In this document: positions 1 to 6,792 of the stretch, in pieces | Position numbering within the stretch: position 1 is the stretch's first letter | Layout: each line of letters starts with the position of its first letter | NCBI GenBank assembly: GCA_014799585.1 | Contig: JAAVHU010000014.1 | Location: 1-10,571, forward strand | Origin: Clostridiales bacterium | Lineage (GTDB): Bacteria > Bacillota > Clostridia > Oscillospirales > Acutalibacteraceae | DNA length: 10,571 bases | Reading direction: 5' to 3' | Notes under the pieces: generated by a model | Told to the model about the DNA's origin: nothing | Databases searched by the model: none | Seen by the model: the letters and a program-made list of their open reading frames with translations, nothing else | Program-made: the position numbers and the translations under genes

Positions 1-21
1 GCATCGTGTGCCGCCGCACGT

Positions 22-80
22 AGCAAAGGGGTTTCCAAAGGGGACTTGGAAGCGTAAGCGGACACTCCCCTTTGGTTGCT
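22..80. repeat. Intergenic hairpin repeat-like element
   Basis: A non-coding segment holds a 10-bp perfect inverted repeat: CCAAAGGGGA at 35-44 pairs with TCCCCTTTGG at 66-75. It may be extended by AGCAA (22-26) with TTGCT (76-80). CAAAGGGG also occurs twice in direct orientation (24-31 and 36-43), so two alternative left arms compete for one right arm. It is richer in GC than the DNA that follows. No open reading frame or U-tract accompanies it, so it is neither a gene nor a typical terminator. From memory it resembles short interspersed hairpin repeats common between genes in gut Clostridia; that link is unverified. Confidence 0.5.
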
Positions 81-87
81 TTCTCTG

Positions 88-120
88 GATACTCTCTTTC
101 GCAACCCGAAAGAGAGTATC
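88..120. repeat. Perfect 14-bp hairpin, unknown role
   Basis: GATACTCTCTTTCG (88-101) and CGAAAGAGAGTATC (107-120) are perfect reverse complements with a 5-base CAACC loop. No T-run follows on either strand, so an intrinsic terminator is unlikely. With the adjoining 22-80 hairpin it probably forms one interspersed repeat element lying upstream of the rpsO promoter. Its role is unknown. It could be a mobile miniature repeat or an mRNA-stabilising structure at the end of a gene outside the window. Confidence 0.5.
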
Positions 121-178
121 GCCCATCGTGGCAGCGATAATTTCTTTTATTTATTAAAATGAAAATAAAAACTTTTTC

Positions 179-207
179 TTTACAAATAAAGTTGAATATG
201 TTATAAT
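179..207 (+). promoter_or_regulatory. Vegetative promoter for rpsO
   Basis: A -35 box TTTACA (179-184; five of six to TTGACA) is separated by 17 bases from a perfect -10 box TATAAT (202-207). The preceding 30 bases are almost pure A/T and could act as an UP element. Transcription should begin near 213-215, giving an rpsO leader of roughly 105 bases. This is the only good promoter seen ahead of rpsO and pnp, so it may serve both genes. Confidence 0.85.
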
Positions 208-216
208 TCTATCGCT

Positions 217-300
217 GTAAACGATTTACTCGGTTACGGGGGTAAGCCTTTTAAGGAATTCACCTATCCCGCTTCTGAGTTTTTCGCAGTTCAGTAAATT
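217..300 (+). promoter_or_regulatory. Structured rpsO mRNA leader, possible S15 autoregulatory site
   Basis: The transcribed leader holds several pairings. GATTTACT (223-230) pairs with AGTAAATT (293-300), one pair being G-U, and closes the region. Inside it CGGG.. (starting about 237) faces CCCG (268-271), and a 7-pair hairpin with two G-U pairs runs from CTGA (275-278) to TCAG (291-294). This last hairpin conflicts with the closing helix. GTAAA (217-221) can also fold back on TTTAC (225-229). Many bacteria regulate rpsO by S15 binding its own leader, often at a three-way junction or a G-U/G-C motif. The folds were drawn by eye and S15 binding is inferred. Confidence 0.45.
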
Positions 301-320
301 TATTAAATGAGGTGAAAAAT

Positions 321-596
321 ATGACACAGGCAGAAAAGCAGGCTATCATTGCTGATTACGCAACTCACGAGGGCGACACAGGTTCTCCAGAAGTTCAGAT
401 TGCTGTTCTTACAACAAGAATCAACGAGCTTACAGCTCACCTTAAGGTTCATAAGAAAGACAATCATTCACGCAGAGGTCTTCTTAAAATGGTAGGTCAC
501 AGAAGAAACCTTCTTGCTTACCTTTACAAGAGCGATATTGAAAGATACCGTGCACTTATCGCAAAACTTGGTATCCGTGATACTCTTGACAGATAA
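321..596 (+). CDS. rpsO: Ribosomal protein S15 (30S subunit)
   Basis: S15 is a primary 16S rRNA-binding protein that organises the central domain (platform) of the 30S subunit. The 91-residue product carries the family signature throughout: [11 protein letters not shown] (residues 18-28), the linked helices with [19 protein letters not shown] (44-62), and the C-terminal [20 protein letters not shown]. Family members are usually 88-89 residues. The ATG at 321 is chosen over an in-frame GTG at 312 because that GTG lies inside the ribosome binding site GAGGTG (309-314), which is correctly spaced from the ATG. Using GTG would add three residues and leave the start without a site. It is followed by a terminator and then pnp, the order conserved in many bacteria. 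Confidence 0.97.
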   Translation: MTQAEKQAIIADYATHEGDTGSPEVQIAVLTTRINELTAHLKVHKKDNHSRRGLLKMVGHRRNLLAYLYKSDIERYRALIAKLGIRDTLDR

Positions 597-606
597 TGTG
601 AACATG

Positions 607-637
607 GCAGACGATAGGAGGCTATCGTCTGCTTTTC
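607..637 (+). terminator. Intrinsic terminator after rpsO
   Basis: An 11-bp perfect stem, GCAGACGATAG (607-617) with CTATCGTCTGC (622-632), has a GAGG tetraloop and is followed by TTTTC. It starts 10 bases after the rpsO stop. It should end or attenuate transcription before pnp, so pnp mRNA would come from readthrough or from a weak internal promoter. Confidence 0.85.
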
Positions 638-653
638 ATCATTAAAGCCATCT

Positions 654-732
654 AAAGGAGGATGAATATAGTAGTAAATTGAGCATATAAGCCTATTTTA
701 TATGTTGAATTTATTACTATTGCACCTCCTTT
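654..732 (+). ncRNA. Long imperfect hairpin in the pnp leader
   Basis: AAAGGAGG (654-661) pairs with CCTCCTTT (725-732). After a small internal loop (662-667 against 721-724), 668-690 pairs with 698-720 over 23 positions: 20 Watson-Crick, two G-U (674/714 and 683/705) and one G-G mismatch (681/707). The apical loop is 691-697. The G-U pairs favour an RNA structure over a simple DNA palindrome. The 5' arm carries a perfect Shine-Dalgarno sequence, and the 3' arm matches the anti-Shine-Dalgarno end of 16S rRNA. In E. coli an RNase III-cleaved hairpin in the pnp leader mediates PNPase autocontrol, and a similar role is inferred here. A six-codon ATG-TGA frame (662-682) sits immediately behind the GGAGG, probably too close to be translated. 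Confidence 0.65.
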
Positions 733-762
733 TGATATAAAAAATTTATTTTAAAGAGAGGT
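724..762 (+). promoter_or_regulatory. Alternative pairing that hides the pnp ribosome binding site
   Basis: ACCTCCTTTT (724-733), the right arm of the upstream hairpin, can also pair with AAAGAGAGGT (753-762), which contains the pnp ribosome binding site. Nine of ten positions pair (one G-U, one C-A mismatch), with a 19-base A/T-only-like loop between. This fold and the 654-732 hairpin exclude each other. When the long hairpin forms, the binding site is free. If the left arm is removed, the site could be occluded. This is a structural inference from base pairing only. Confidence 0.45.
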
Positions 763-768
763 AAAACT

Positions 769-2961
769 ATGTTTTTCAAAAATTTTAAAACATGGGAAAC
801 TGAATTTGCAGGCCGCAAATTCGTTCTTGAAACAGGCAAAATGGCAGGGCTTGCAAATGCTGCTTTCCTTGCACGCTACGGCGAAACAGAAGTGCTTTGC
901 ACAGTAACAGCTTCTGCAAAGCCAAGAGAGGGTGTTGATTTCTTCCCTCTTTCAGTTGATTACGAAGAGAAGATGTATTCTGTTGGCAGAATTCCGGGCT
1001 CATTCCTCCGCCGTGAAGGCAGAGCAGGCGAAAAGGCTATTCTTACAAGCCGCTGCATAGACAGACCAATCCGTCCTCTTTTCCCAAAGGATTTAAGAAA
1101 CGACTGCTCAGTTGTTGCAACAGTTATGTCTGTTGACCCTGACTGCTCACCTGAGGTAACAGCAGCTATCGGTGTTTCAGCAGCTATTGCTGTTTCTGAT
1201 ATTCCATGGGACGGCCCTATTTCTTCTGTTAACGTTGGCCTTGTTGACGGCGAAATCGTTCTTAACCCAACACTTGAGCAGAGAGAAAAAACAGATTTAA
1301 CACTTACAGTTGCTTCAACAGCAGACCTTGTTGCTATGATTGAAGCAGGCGGTAACGAAATTCCTGATGATCTTATGTTTGACTGCATTATGGCAGGCCA
1401 TGAAGAAAATAAAAAGATGGTTAAATTCATTCAGGGCATCGTTGATGAAATCGGCAAGCCGAAGTTTGAATATGAATCATCAGATCCTGATCCTGCTATT
1501 ATGGCAGAGATTGAAGAATTCTGCATTGAAGATGTTAAAAAGGCTCTTGATACAGACGACAAACTTGTTCGTGATGAAGCTCTTCTTCCTATTTATGCAG
1601 CAGTTCACGAGAAATTTGATGAAAGATTTGAAGGCAACGAAGCTAAGCTTGATGAGATTATGTATCTTGTTCAGAAGCATGTTGTTCGTGCTTGGCTTAA
1701 GGATGAGCACAAGCGTGTAGACGGCAGAGGCATTGATGAAATCCGTCCGCTTAACGCAGAAGTAGATCTTCTTACAAGAGTTCACGGCTCAGGTATGTTT
1801 ACAAGAGGACAGACACAGGTTCTTTCTGTTACAACTCTTGGTCCTATGAGCGACTGCCAGCTTCTTGATGGTCTTGACGAACAGAACGAAAAGAGATATA
1901 TCCACCACTACAACTTCCCAAGCTACAGCGTTGGTGAAACAAAGCCATCAAGAGGTCCGGGAAGACGTGAAATCGGCCACGGTGCACTTGCTGAAAAAGC
2001 ACTTGTTCCTGTTCTTCCATCTGTTGATGAATTCCCATACTGCATTCGTGTTGTATCTGAGGTTCTTTCTTCAAACGGTTCAACATCACAGGGTTCAATC
2101 TGCGGTTCAACACTTTCACTTATGGCTGCAGGTGTTCCGATTAAAGCGCCTGTTGCAGGTATCAGCTGCGGACTTATCACAGGTGACGAAGGCGTTTACG
2201 GCGACTTTATGACAATGGTTGATATTCAGGGACTTGAAGATTTCTACGGTGATATGGACTTTAAGGTTGCAGGTACAAAGAAGGGTATTACAGCTATTCA
2301 GATGGACCTTAAGGTACACGGTCTTACACCTGAAATCATTAAAGAAGCATTTGCAAAAACAAACAAGGCAAGAAATTATATCCTTGATGATATTATGCTT
2401 CCTGTTATCAGTGAACCACGCAAAGAGCTTTCAAAATATGCTCCGAAAATGCTTACTGTTTCTATTGATCCTGATAAAATCGGTGATGTTATCGGCAAAG
2501 GCGGTAAGGTTATTCAGGAAATTCAGGCTGAATTTGATGTTAAAATCAACATTGAAGAAGACGGCAGAGTATTCATCAGCGGTGTTGATATTGACAAGTG
2601 CAAGGGTGCATTAGAAGTTGTAAGACTTATTGCAACTGATCCTGAGGTTGGCGCATTCTACAATGGCGTTGTAACAAGAATTATGAACTTCGGTGCATTT
2701 GTAGAGATTGCTCCGGGTAAGGAAGGTCTTGTTCACATTTCAAGACTTGATGTTAAACGCACAGAAAAGGTTGAAGACTGCGTTAACATTGGCGATTCCA
2801 TCATTGTTAAGTGCATTGAGATTGACGATCAGGGCAGAATCAATCTTTCAAGAAGAGATGCTTTAATCGAGCTTGAAGGAATGACACCTGAAAATGATAT
2901 TGACGAAGCTCCAAGAAAGCCTCGCAGAGATTTCAAGGGTGACAGACGTCCAAGAAAATAA
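769..2961 (+). CDS. pnp: Polynucleotide phosphorylase (PNPase)
   Basis: PNPase is a cytoplasmic trimeric 3'-5' exoribonuclease that degrades RNA phosphorolytically to nucleoside diphosphates and can also add tails. The 730-residue product has the full architecture: first RNase PH-like core (about 10-140), helical linker (about 240-305), second catalytic RNase PH core (about 315-530), KH domain (about 558-620; VIGKGGKVI at 574-582 has the GxxG loop) and S1 domain (about 625-697; NFGAFVEI, KEGLVHIS). The phosphate-binding stretch SSNGSTSQGS lies at 434-443. The catalytic acidic pair of the DFYGDMDF motif is D491 and D497. It is slightly longer than the roughly 705-711 residues of well-known homologues, with a basic tail rich in Arg and Lys. 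The start has GAGAGG (756-761) seven bases ahead. No convincing promoter lies between the rpsO terminator and this start. Confidence 0.97.
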   Translation: MFFKNFKTWETEFAGRKFVLETGKMAGLANAAFLARYGETEVLCTVTASAKPREGVDFFPLSVDYEEKMYSVGRIPGSFLRREGRAGEKAILTSRCIDRPIRPLFPKDLRNDCSVVATVMSVDPDCSPEVTAAIGVSAAIAVSDIPWDGPISSVNVGLVDGEIVLNPTLEQREKTDLTLTVASTADLVAMIEAGGNEIPDDLMFDCIMAGHEENKKMVKFIQGIVDEIGKPKFEYESSDPDPAIMAEIEEFCIEDVKKALDTDDKLVRDEALLPIYAAVHEKFDERFEGNEAKLDEIMYLVQKHVVRAWLKDEHKRVDGRGIDEIRPLNAEVDLLTRVHGSGMFTRGQTQVLSVTTLGPMSDCQLLDGLDEQNEKRYIHHYNFPSYSVGETKPSRGPGRREIGHGALAEKALVPVLPSVDEFPYCIRVVSEVLSSNGSTSQGSICGSTLSLMAAGVPIKAPVAGISCGLITGDEGVYGDFMTMVDIQGLEDFYGDMDFKVAGTKKGITAIQMDLKVHGLTPEIIKEAFAKTNKARNYILDDIMLPVISEPRKELSKYAPKMLTVSIDPDKIGDVIGKGGKVIQEIQAEFDVKINIEEDGRVFISGVDIDKCKGALEVVRLIATDPEVGAFYNGVVTRIMNFGAFVEIAPGKEGLVHISRLDVKRTEKVEDCVNIGDSIIVKCIEIDDQGRINLSRRDALIELEGMTPENDIDEAPRKPRRDFKGDRRPRK

Positions 2962-2977
2962 TTCTTAAACAATTATG

Positions 2978-3007
2978 AAAGGAACAGCTTTTCTGCTGTT
3001 CCTTTTT
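2978..3007 (+). terminator. Intrinsic terminator after pnp
   Basis: AAAGGAACAGC (2978-2988) pairs perfectly with GCTGTTCCTTT (2995-3005) around a six-base loop and runs into further Ts. It lies 16 bases after the pnp stop and separates pnp from the beta-galactosidase gene. Confidence 0.9.
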
Positions 3008-3019
3008 ATTTTATATGTG

Positions 3020-3049
3020 TTGACTAACAATTCAAAAATATGGTATTAT
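3020..3049 (+). promoter_or_regulatory. Promoter for the beta-galactosidase gene
   Basis: TTGACT (3020-3025; five of six) and TATTAT (3044-3049; five of six) are spaced by 18 bases. A TGG precedes the -10 box, giving an extended -10 element. The predicted start near 3056 leaves a leader of about 50 bases. No convincing catabolite-response element or operator palindrome was seen between the promoter and the start codon, so any control by substrate is not visible here. Confidence 0.75.
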
Positions 3050-3107
3050 TAAGTTAATTATAAGCTGATAAAATCTAACATTTTTCGCTATTAAGGAGTA
3101 GAGAATT

Positions 3108-6098
3108 ATGAAATACCAGATAAGCAGAAATTTACATTCTGATTTTTCTGTTTTTGAAGAAAACAAACTTGCTGAACGCAGTTATTTTATACCATTTTCA
3201 ACAACCAAAAAACTTTTAGAAAGTGATTACAAAAATGAACGCTATGTTTCGGACAGAACCATTTCTTTAAGCGGTAAATGGGATTTCGCCTATTTTGATA
3301 AGCTGAGCAAAATTCCGAACACGTTTGATACAGAAAATTATTCTTTTGACGAAATTGATGTGCCAAGCACGTGGCAAAGAACAGGATACGACCAGATTGC
3401 TTATATCAACACACGCTATCCGTTCCCTAAAAAGCCCCCTCATATTCCGCAGGATGTTGCTGTTGGCATTTACCGAAAGAGCTTTTCTGCAACAGGTTCA
3501 AAGCATAGAACATTAAGCTTTCTTGGTGTTGCAGGGGCACTTGCTGTTTACATCAACGGAAAATATGTTGGATACAGTGAAGGAAGCCACAATACCGCTG
3601 AATTTGATATTTCTGCGGTTTTAAATGACGGAAGCAACGAGGTTGTTGCCGTGGTTTACAAATGGAGCAACGGAACATACCTTGAATGCCAGGATATGTT
3701 CAGAGAAAACGGAATTTTCCGTGATGTTTACATTATTGAAACAGAAGCAAGCTATATAAATGATTTCTGCATAAGACCTGAAAAAAATATTGACGGCACA
3801 TATAATGTTAACATTTCCGTTGACGGCAGCTTTGATGACAATTCAAAAATAAAAATCACTGCAAATGATGATAAAATTTTGTTTGAAACAGAACTTCTTC
3901 CAAACAAAAATGCCACAATTCCGTCCCTTTATGTTGAAGAATGGAGTGCTGAAATTCCAAAACTTTATGAGGTTATTATATCTCTTTATAACGGCGAGGA
4001 AGAAATCGAAGCTATCCGCACATTTCTTGGTTTTAAGCATATTGAAATCAATGAAGAGGTTTTCCTTTTCAACGACAAAGCAATTAAGTTTAAGGGCGTT
4101 AATCATCACGATACGCATATGACAAAGGGTTACGCAGTAAGCCTTGAGGATTTAGAGCTTGATATTCAGCTGATGAAAGCGTACAACTGCAACGCTGTAC
4201 GTACATCTCATTATCCGCCTGACCCTGCGTTCTTAACAATGTGTGATCTGTACGGCTTATATGTTGTTGACGAAGCAGACATTGAAACACACGGCTTCTA
4301 CGCAATCCCTTATACTACGTACAAACCAAACAGATTAAGCAATGACATCAGCTGGGCAGAGCATTATCTTGACCGTGTTAAAAGAATGTACGGCAGAGAT
4401 AAAAACCACCCGTGCATAACTATGTGGAGCCTTGGAAATGAATCGGGCGGATACAAATGTCAGGATGTTTGCTATGATTACTTAAAAGAAGTAAATCCTG
4501 AAATTCCTGTTCATTACGAGGGAGTAAACAGAAGCAAGCGTTGGGCATATGACGTTGTTTCTCATATGTATGCTTCCCCTGAACTGATGAGAGATGTGCT
4601 TAAAGGAAGTGCAGGTAAAAAATACAAGGGCAAACCATTTTTCCAATGTGAATATGCTCACGCGATGGGCAACGGACCGGGCAGACTTGAAGAATATATG
4701 CAGCTTTTCTACTCTTCAGATCAGTTTATGGGCGGCTGCATATGGGAATGGGCAGACCACAGTGTTTATGACGAAAATGCCAAGTATAAATGGACATACG
4801 GCGGAGATCATAACGAGCCTATACACGATGGCAACTTCTGTGTTGACGGCTTATTCTTCCCAAACAGAGAGCCATCAAGCGGTGCACTTGAAATGAAGGC
4901 ATGCTACCGTCCGATAAGAGCAACAAATATCGGCGGCGGTAATTTTGAATTTTGGAACACAAGAAGTTTCAAATCAACAGATGATATTACCATTGAATAT
5001 GAAATTCTTGAAAACACGGTTTCTGTTCAAAAGGGCAGTTTCAATGTTGATATTCCTGCTGAAGATAAACACGTTTTAAGCATTGAATGCGACACCTTAG
5101 ACAAAACAGGTGCTGACATCTTTGTGAATTTCACATATAAAAACAGAGAAAGCGGCTATGAAATTGCAAAAGAGCAGCTTATTCTGTCAACTGCAAAATT
5201 AAGCGGAAAGATAGAGTACAGCCCTGCTGAAATTAAAACAGAAAAAGGCAGAATTACTGCAGAATTCAAAACAGGAACTGCTGTTTTTGAAAAGAAAAAG
5301 GGATTAACAAGCCTTGTTGCAAACGGCAAAGAATATATAAATCAAAGCCCTGTTGATAAAGGCTTCGGTTTTATTCCGCATATTTTCAGAGGAACGATTG
5401 ATAACGACAGAAATCTTTTGATGTTCTGGAAATTTATCGGGCTGAACCGTGCAAAAGCAAAGTTGAAGGGCATAAGGATTCTGGATAAAAAAATCCGCAC
5501 TTCATACAGCTTTATTACAAGAGGAATTTTCAAACTTGCAAAAGCATATGTTGATTATTCCTTTGGTGATAACGGCAAGGTTTATGTTACCGTTACACTT
5601 AAAAATTCCTGCCCGTTTACAGCTGTTCTTCCACGCTTTGGTGTTCACTGTGAACTTCCAAAAGAGTTTGAAACCGTTCAGTATTACGGACTTGGACCTG
5701 ACGAAAACTATTCAGATTTCAAAGAGCATTCCACTATCGGCATTTACGAAACATCGGTTTCAGATATGGCGCATAAATACATCAAGCCGCAGGATTCAGG
5801 CAACAGAGGTGAAGTCCGCTATGCCGCTGTTACAACAGATAACGGAGAAGAACTCAGATTTAATGCGGTTGATAAGGCATTTAATTTCAATGCAAATCAC
5901 TTCACGCTTGGCCAACTTGTTAAGGCAGGTCATATTGAGGATATTCCTGATATGGACACAACCTTTGCTTCAATTGACGGCTTTGTTCGTGGAACAGGCT
6001 CTGGAAGTTGCGGACCTGCAACAACTAAGGAACATTCCGTTTCCTTTGGATACGGCAAACCGCTTGAATTTACATTTGAATTTGAATTTTCCAAATAA
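3108..6098 (+). CDS. lacZ: GH2 family beta-galactosidase, LacZ type
   Basis: This is predicted to hydrolyse terminal beta-D-galactosides such as lactose in the cytoplasm; no signal peptide is present. The 996-residue length fits full-length LacZ-type enzymes (about 1,020). Domain order: N-terminal jelly-roll sugar-binding domain (about 45-210; TYLECQDMF, GIFRDVYI), immunoglobulin-like domain (about 215-310), TIM barrel (about 315-600), linker domain, and the beta-gal small-chain domain (about 715-990). Acid/base Glu445 sits in WSLGNESG and nucleophile Glu515 in FQCEYAHAMGNGPG; RTSHYPP (365-371) and DEADIETHG (388-396) are also intact. Where E. coli has Trp999, this protein has Cys968 in SGSCGP, a variant known in some GH2 enzymes. 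The true substrate could be another beta-galactoside. It is a single-gene unit with its own promoter, ribosome binding site AAGGAG (3093-3098) and terminator; no transporter or regulator shares its transcript. Confidence 0.9.
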   Translation: MKYQISRNLHSDFSVFEENKLAERSYFIPFSTTKKLLESDYKNERYVSDRTISLSGKWDFAYFDKLSKIPNTFDTENYSFDEIDVPSTWQRTGYDQIAYINTRYPFPKKPPHIPQDVAVGIYRKSFSATGSKHRTLSFLGVAGALAVYINGKYVGYSEGSHNTAEFDISAVLNDGSNEVVAVVYKWSNGTYLECQDMFRENGIFRDVYIIETEASYINDFCIRPEKNIDGTYNVNISVDGSFDDNSKIKITANDDKILFETELLPNKNATIPSLYVEEWSAEIPKLYEVIISLYNGEEEIEAIRTFLGFKHIEINEEVFLFNDKAIKFKGVNHHDTHMTKGYAVSLEDLELDIQLMKAYNCNAVRTSHYPPDPAFLTMCDLYGLYVVDEADIETHGFYAIPYTTYKPNRLSNDISWAEHYLDRVKRMYGRDKNHPCITMWSLGNESGGYKCQDVCYDYLKEVNPEIPVHYEGVNRSKRWAYDVVSHMYASPELMRDVLKGSAGKKYKGKPFFQCEYAHAMGNGPGRLEEYMQLFYSSDQFMGGCIWEWADHSVYDENAKYKWTYGGDHNEPIHDGNFCVDGLFFPNREPSSGALEMKACYRPIRATNIGGGNFEFWNTRSFKSTDDITIEYEILENTVSVQKGSFNVDIPAEDKHVLSIECDTLDKTGADIFVNFTYKNRESGYEIAKEQLILSTAKLSGKIEYSPAEIKTEKGRITAEFKTGTAVFEKKKGLTSLVANGKEYINQSPVDKGFGFIPHIFRGTIDNDRNLLMFWKFIGLNRAKAKLKGIRILDKKIRTSYSFITRGIFKLAKAYVDYSFGDNGKVYVTVTLKNSCPFTAVLPRFGVHCELPKEFETVQYYGLGPDENYSDFKEHSTIGIYETSVSDMAHKYIKPQDSGNRGEVRYAAVTTDNGEELRFNAVDKAFNFNANHFTLGQLVKAGHIEDIPDMDTTFASIDGFVRGTGSGSCGPATTKEHSVSFGYGKPLEFTFEFEFSK

Positions 6099-6104
6099 AC
6101 AGCA

Positions 6105-6141
6105 AAGTGCTGAGGTTTAAAACCTCAGCACTTCTTTTTAT
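6105..6141 (+). terminator. Intrinsic terminator after the beta-galactosidase gene
   Basis: AAGTGCTGAGGT (6105-6116) pairs with ACCTCAGCACTT (6122-6133), a perfect 12-bp stem with loop TTAAA, followed by CTTTTTATA. It lies immediately after the stop codon and serves the plus-strand gene. Confidence 0.9.
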
Positions 6142-6142
6142 A

Positions 6143-6171
6143 CAAAAAAGCACGAACCATTTGGTTCGTGC
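6143..6171 (-). terminator. Intrinsic terminator of the rplU-prp-rpmA operon
   Basis: On the minus strand GCACGAACC and GGTTCGTGC (6163-6171 and 6150-6158) form a perfect stem with a four-base loop. A run of six Ts follows (the complement of 6144-6149). It sits 13 bases beyond the rpmA stop. With the facing terminator at 6105-6141 it insulates two convergent transcription units within 86 bases. Confidence 0.88.
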
Positions 6172-6184
6172 AATCTTTTGGTTA

Positions 6185-6469
6185 TTACTGCTCAACAGGG
6201 TAAACAGAAACTTTCTTTCTATCTTTTCCCATTTTTTCAAATCTTACAGTTCCATCAACAAGAGCAAAAAGTGTATCATCAGAACCGATGCCTACATTGT
6301 TGCCCGGATGAATATGAGTTCCTCTCTGGCGGTAAAGAATGTTACCTGCAAGAACAAACTGACCGTCTGCTCTTTTAGCACCAAGTCTTTTAGATTCGGA
6401 ATCACGGCCGTTCTTTGTAGAACCCATACCTTTTTTATGAGCAAAAAGCTGTAAATCTAATTTAAGCAT
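6185..6469 (-). CDS. rpmA: Ribosomal protein L27 with cleavable N-terminal extension
   Basis: L27 is a 50S protein whose N-terminus reaches towards the peptidyl transferase centre. The 94-residue product has the family core: [19 protein letters not shown], then [20 protein letters not shown] and a C-terminal KVSVYPVEQ. It begins with MLKLDLQLF before AHKKG, the Firmicutes-type extension; in Staphylococcus aureus the equivalent nine residues are removed by the Prp protease. Cleavage here is expected between Phe9 and Ala10. The upstream gene encodes Prp and ends two bases before this start. The ribosome binding site GGAGG lies inside the end of prp, seven bases from the ATG, so translation of the two genes is probably linked. 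It is the last gene of the operon. Confidence 0.97.
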   Translation of the reverse strand: MLKLDLQLFAHKKGMGSTKNGRDSESKRLGAKRADGQFVLAGNILYRQRGTHIHPGNNVGIGSDDTLFALVDGTVRFEKMGKDRKKVSVYPVEQ

Positions 6470-6471
6470 TG

Positions 6472-6786
6472 TTACACCTCCGAAATAATCACATTAATAT
6501 TGTCAGGATAATCTTTTTGAAGCTCGGTTAAATGAAGCTTTAATCCTTTCAAAATATCCTGAGCCGAATTTGCAGAGCTTTTAATCATCAGTTTCAAATA
6601 ACCATCATCTGCTTCTGCCGTTGCTTCAAGGTGAATAACATCTGTTATTGTATTTGCTGTCATAAGACAGGCACTTGAAACAAAAGCACAAATCAAATCT
6701 TCCCCGTGCGGAGCACTCATTGAATGACCATTCGCTTCAAAACCGATTAAATTAACATCTCTTTTGTAAAATTTAACTTTAATCAT
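6472..6786 (-). CDS. prp: Prp, ribosomal-processing cysteine protease
   Basis: Prp (YsxB) is the cytoplasmic cysteine protease that trims the N-terminal extension of L27, an essential step in S. aureus. The 104-residue product has the conserved GH motif with His21 and DLIC with Cys33. The 12-residue spacing matches the His22/Cys34 dyad described for S. aureus. It lies between rplU and rpmA, as is typical in Firmicutes, so enzyme and substrate are made from one mRNA. The start is six bases after the rplU stop. No Shine-Dalgarno sequence is visible before the ATG, so it is probably translated by ribosomes that have just finished rplU, which may keep its level low. Confidence 0.93.
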   Translation of the reverse strand: MIKVKFYKRDVNLIGFEANGHSMSAPHGEDLICAFVSSACLMTANTITDVIHLEATAEADDGYLKLMIKSSANSAQDILKGLKLHLTELQKDYPDNINVIISEV

Positions 6787-6792
6787 AGGTAA

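Noticed and set aside
312..320. GTG start giving a longer S15
   Set aside because: This GTG overlaps the ribosome binding site that serves the ATG at 321, and the family normally begins near that ATG.
1..320. tRNA, small RNA gene or end of another coding sequence ahead of rpsO
   Set aside because: No cloverleaf, CCA end or sustained coding frame was seen; only hairpin repeats, a promoter and a leader are supported.
662..682. Six-codon frame (ATG to TGA) behind a perfect GGAGG in the pnp leader
   Set aside because: The ATG directly abuts the Shine-Dalgarno sequence, leaving no normal spacing, and the segment is buried in the long hairpin. It is kept only as a note.
639..741. Possible pnp promoter boxes such as TATAGT at 667 or TATAAA at 736
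   Set aside because: No -35 box better than three of six is found at a usable distance, and the A/T-rich stem produces such hexamers by chance.
960..1430. A 156-codon open frame antisense to pnp
   Set aside because: It lies wholly inside the highly conserved pnp coding frame, has no ribosome binding site or recognisable domain, and is best explained as a shadow of pnp codon use.
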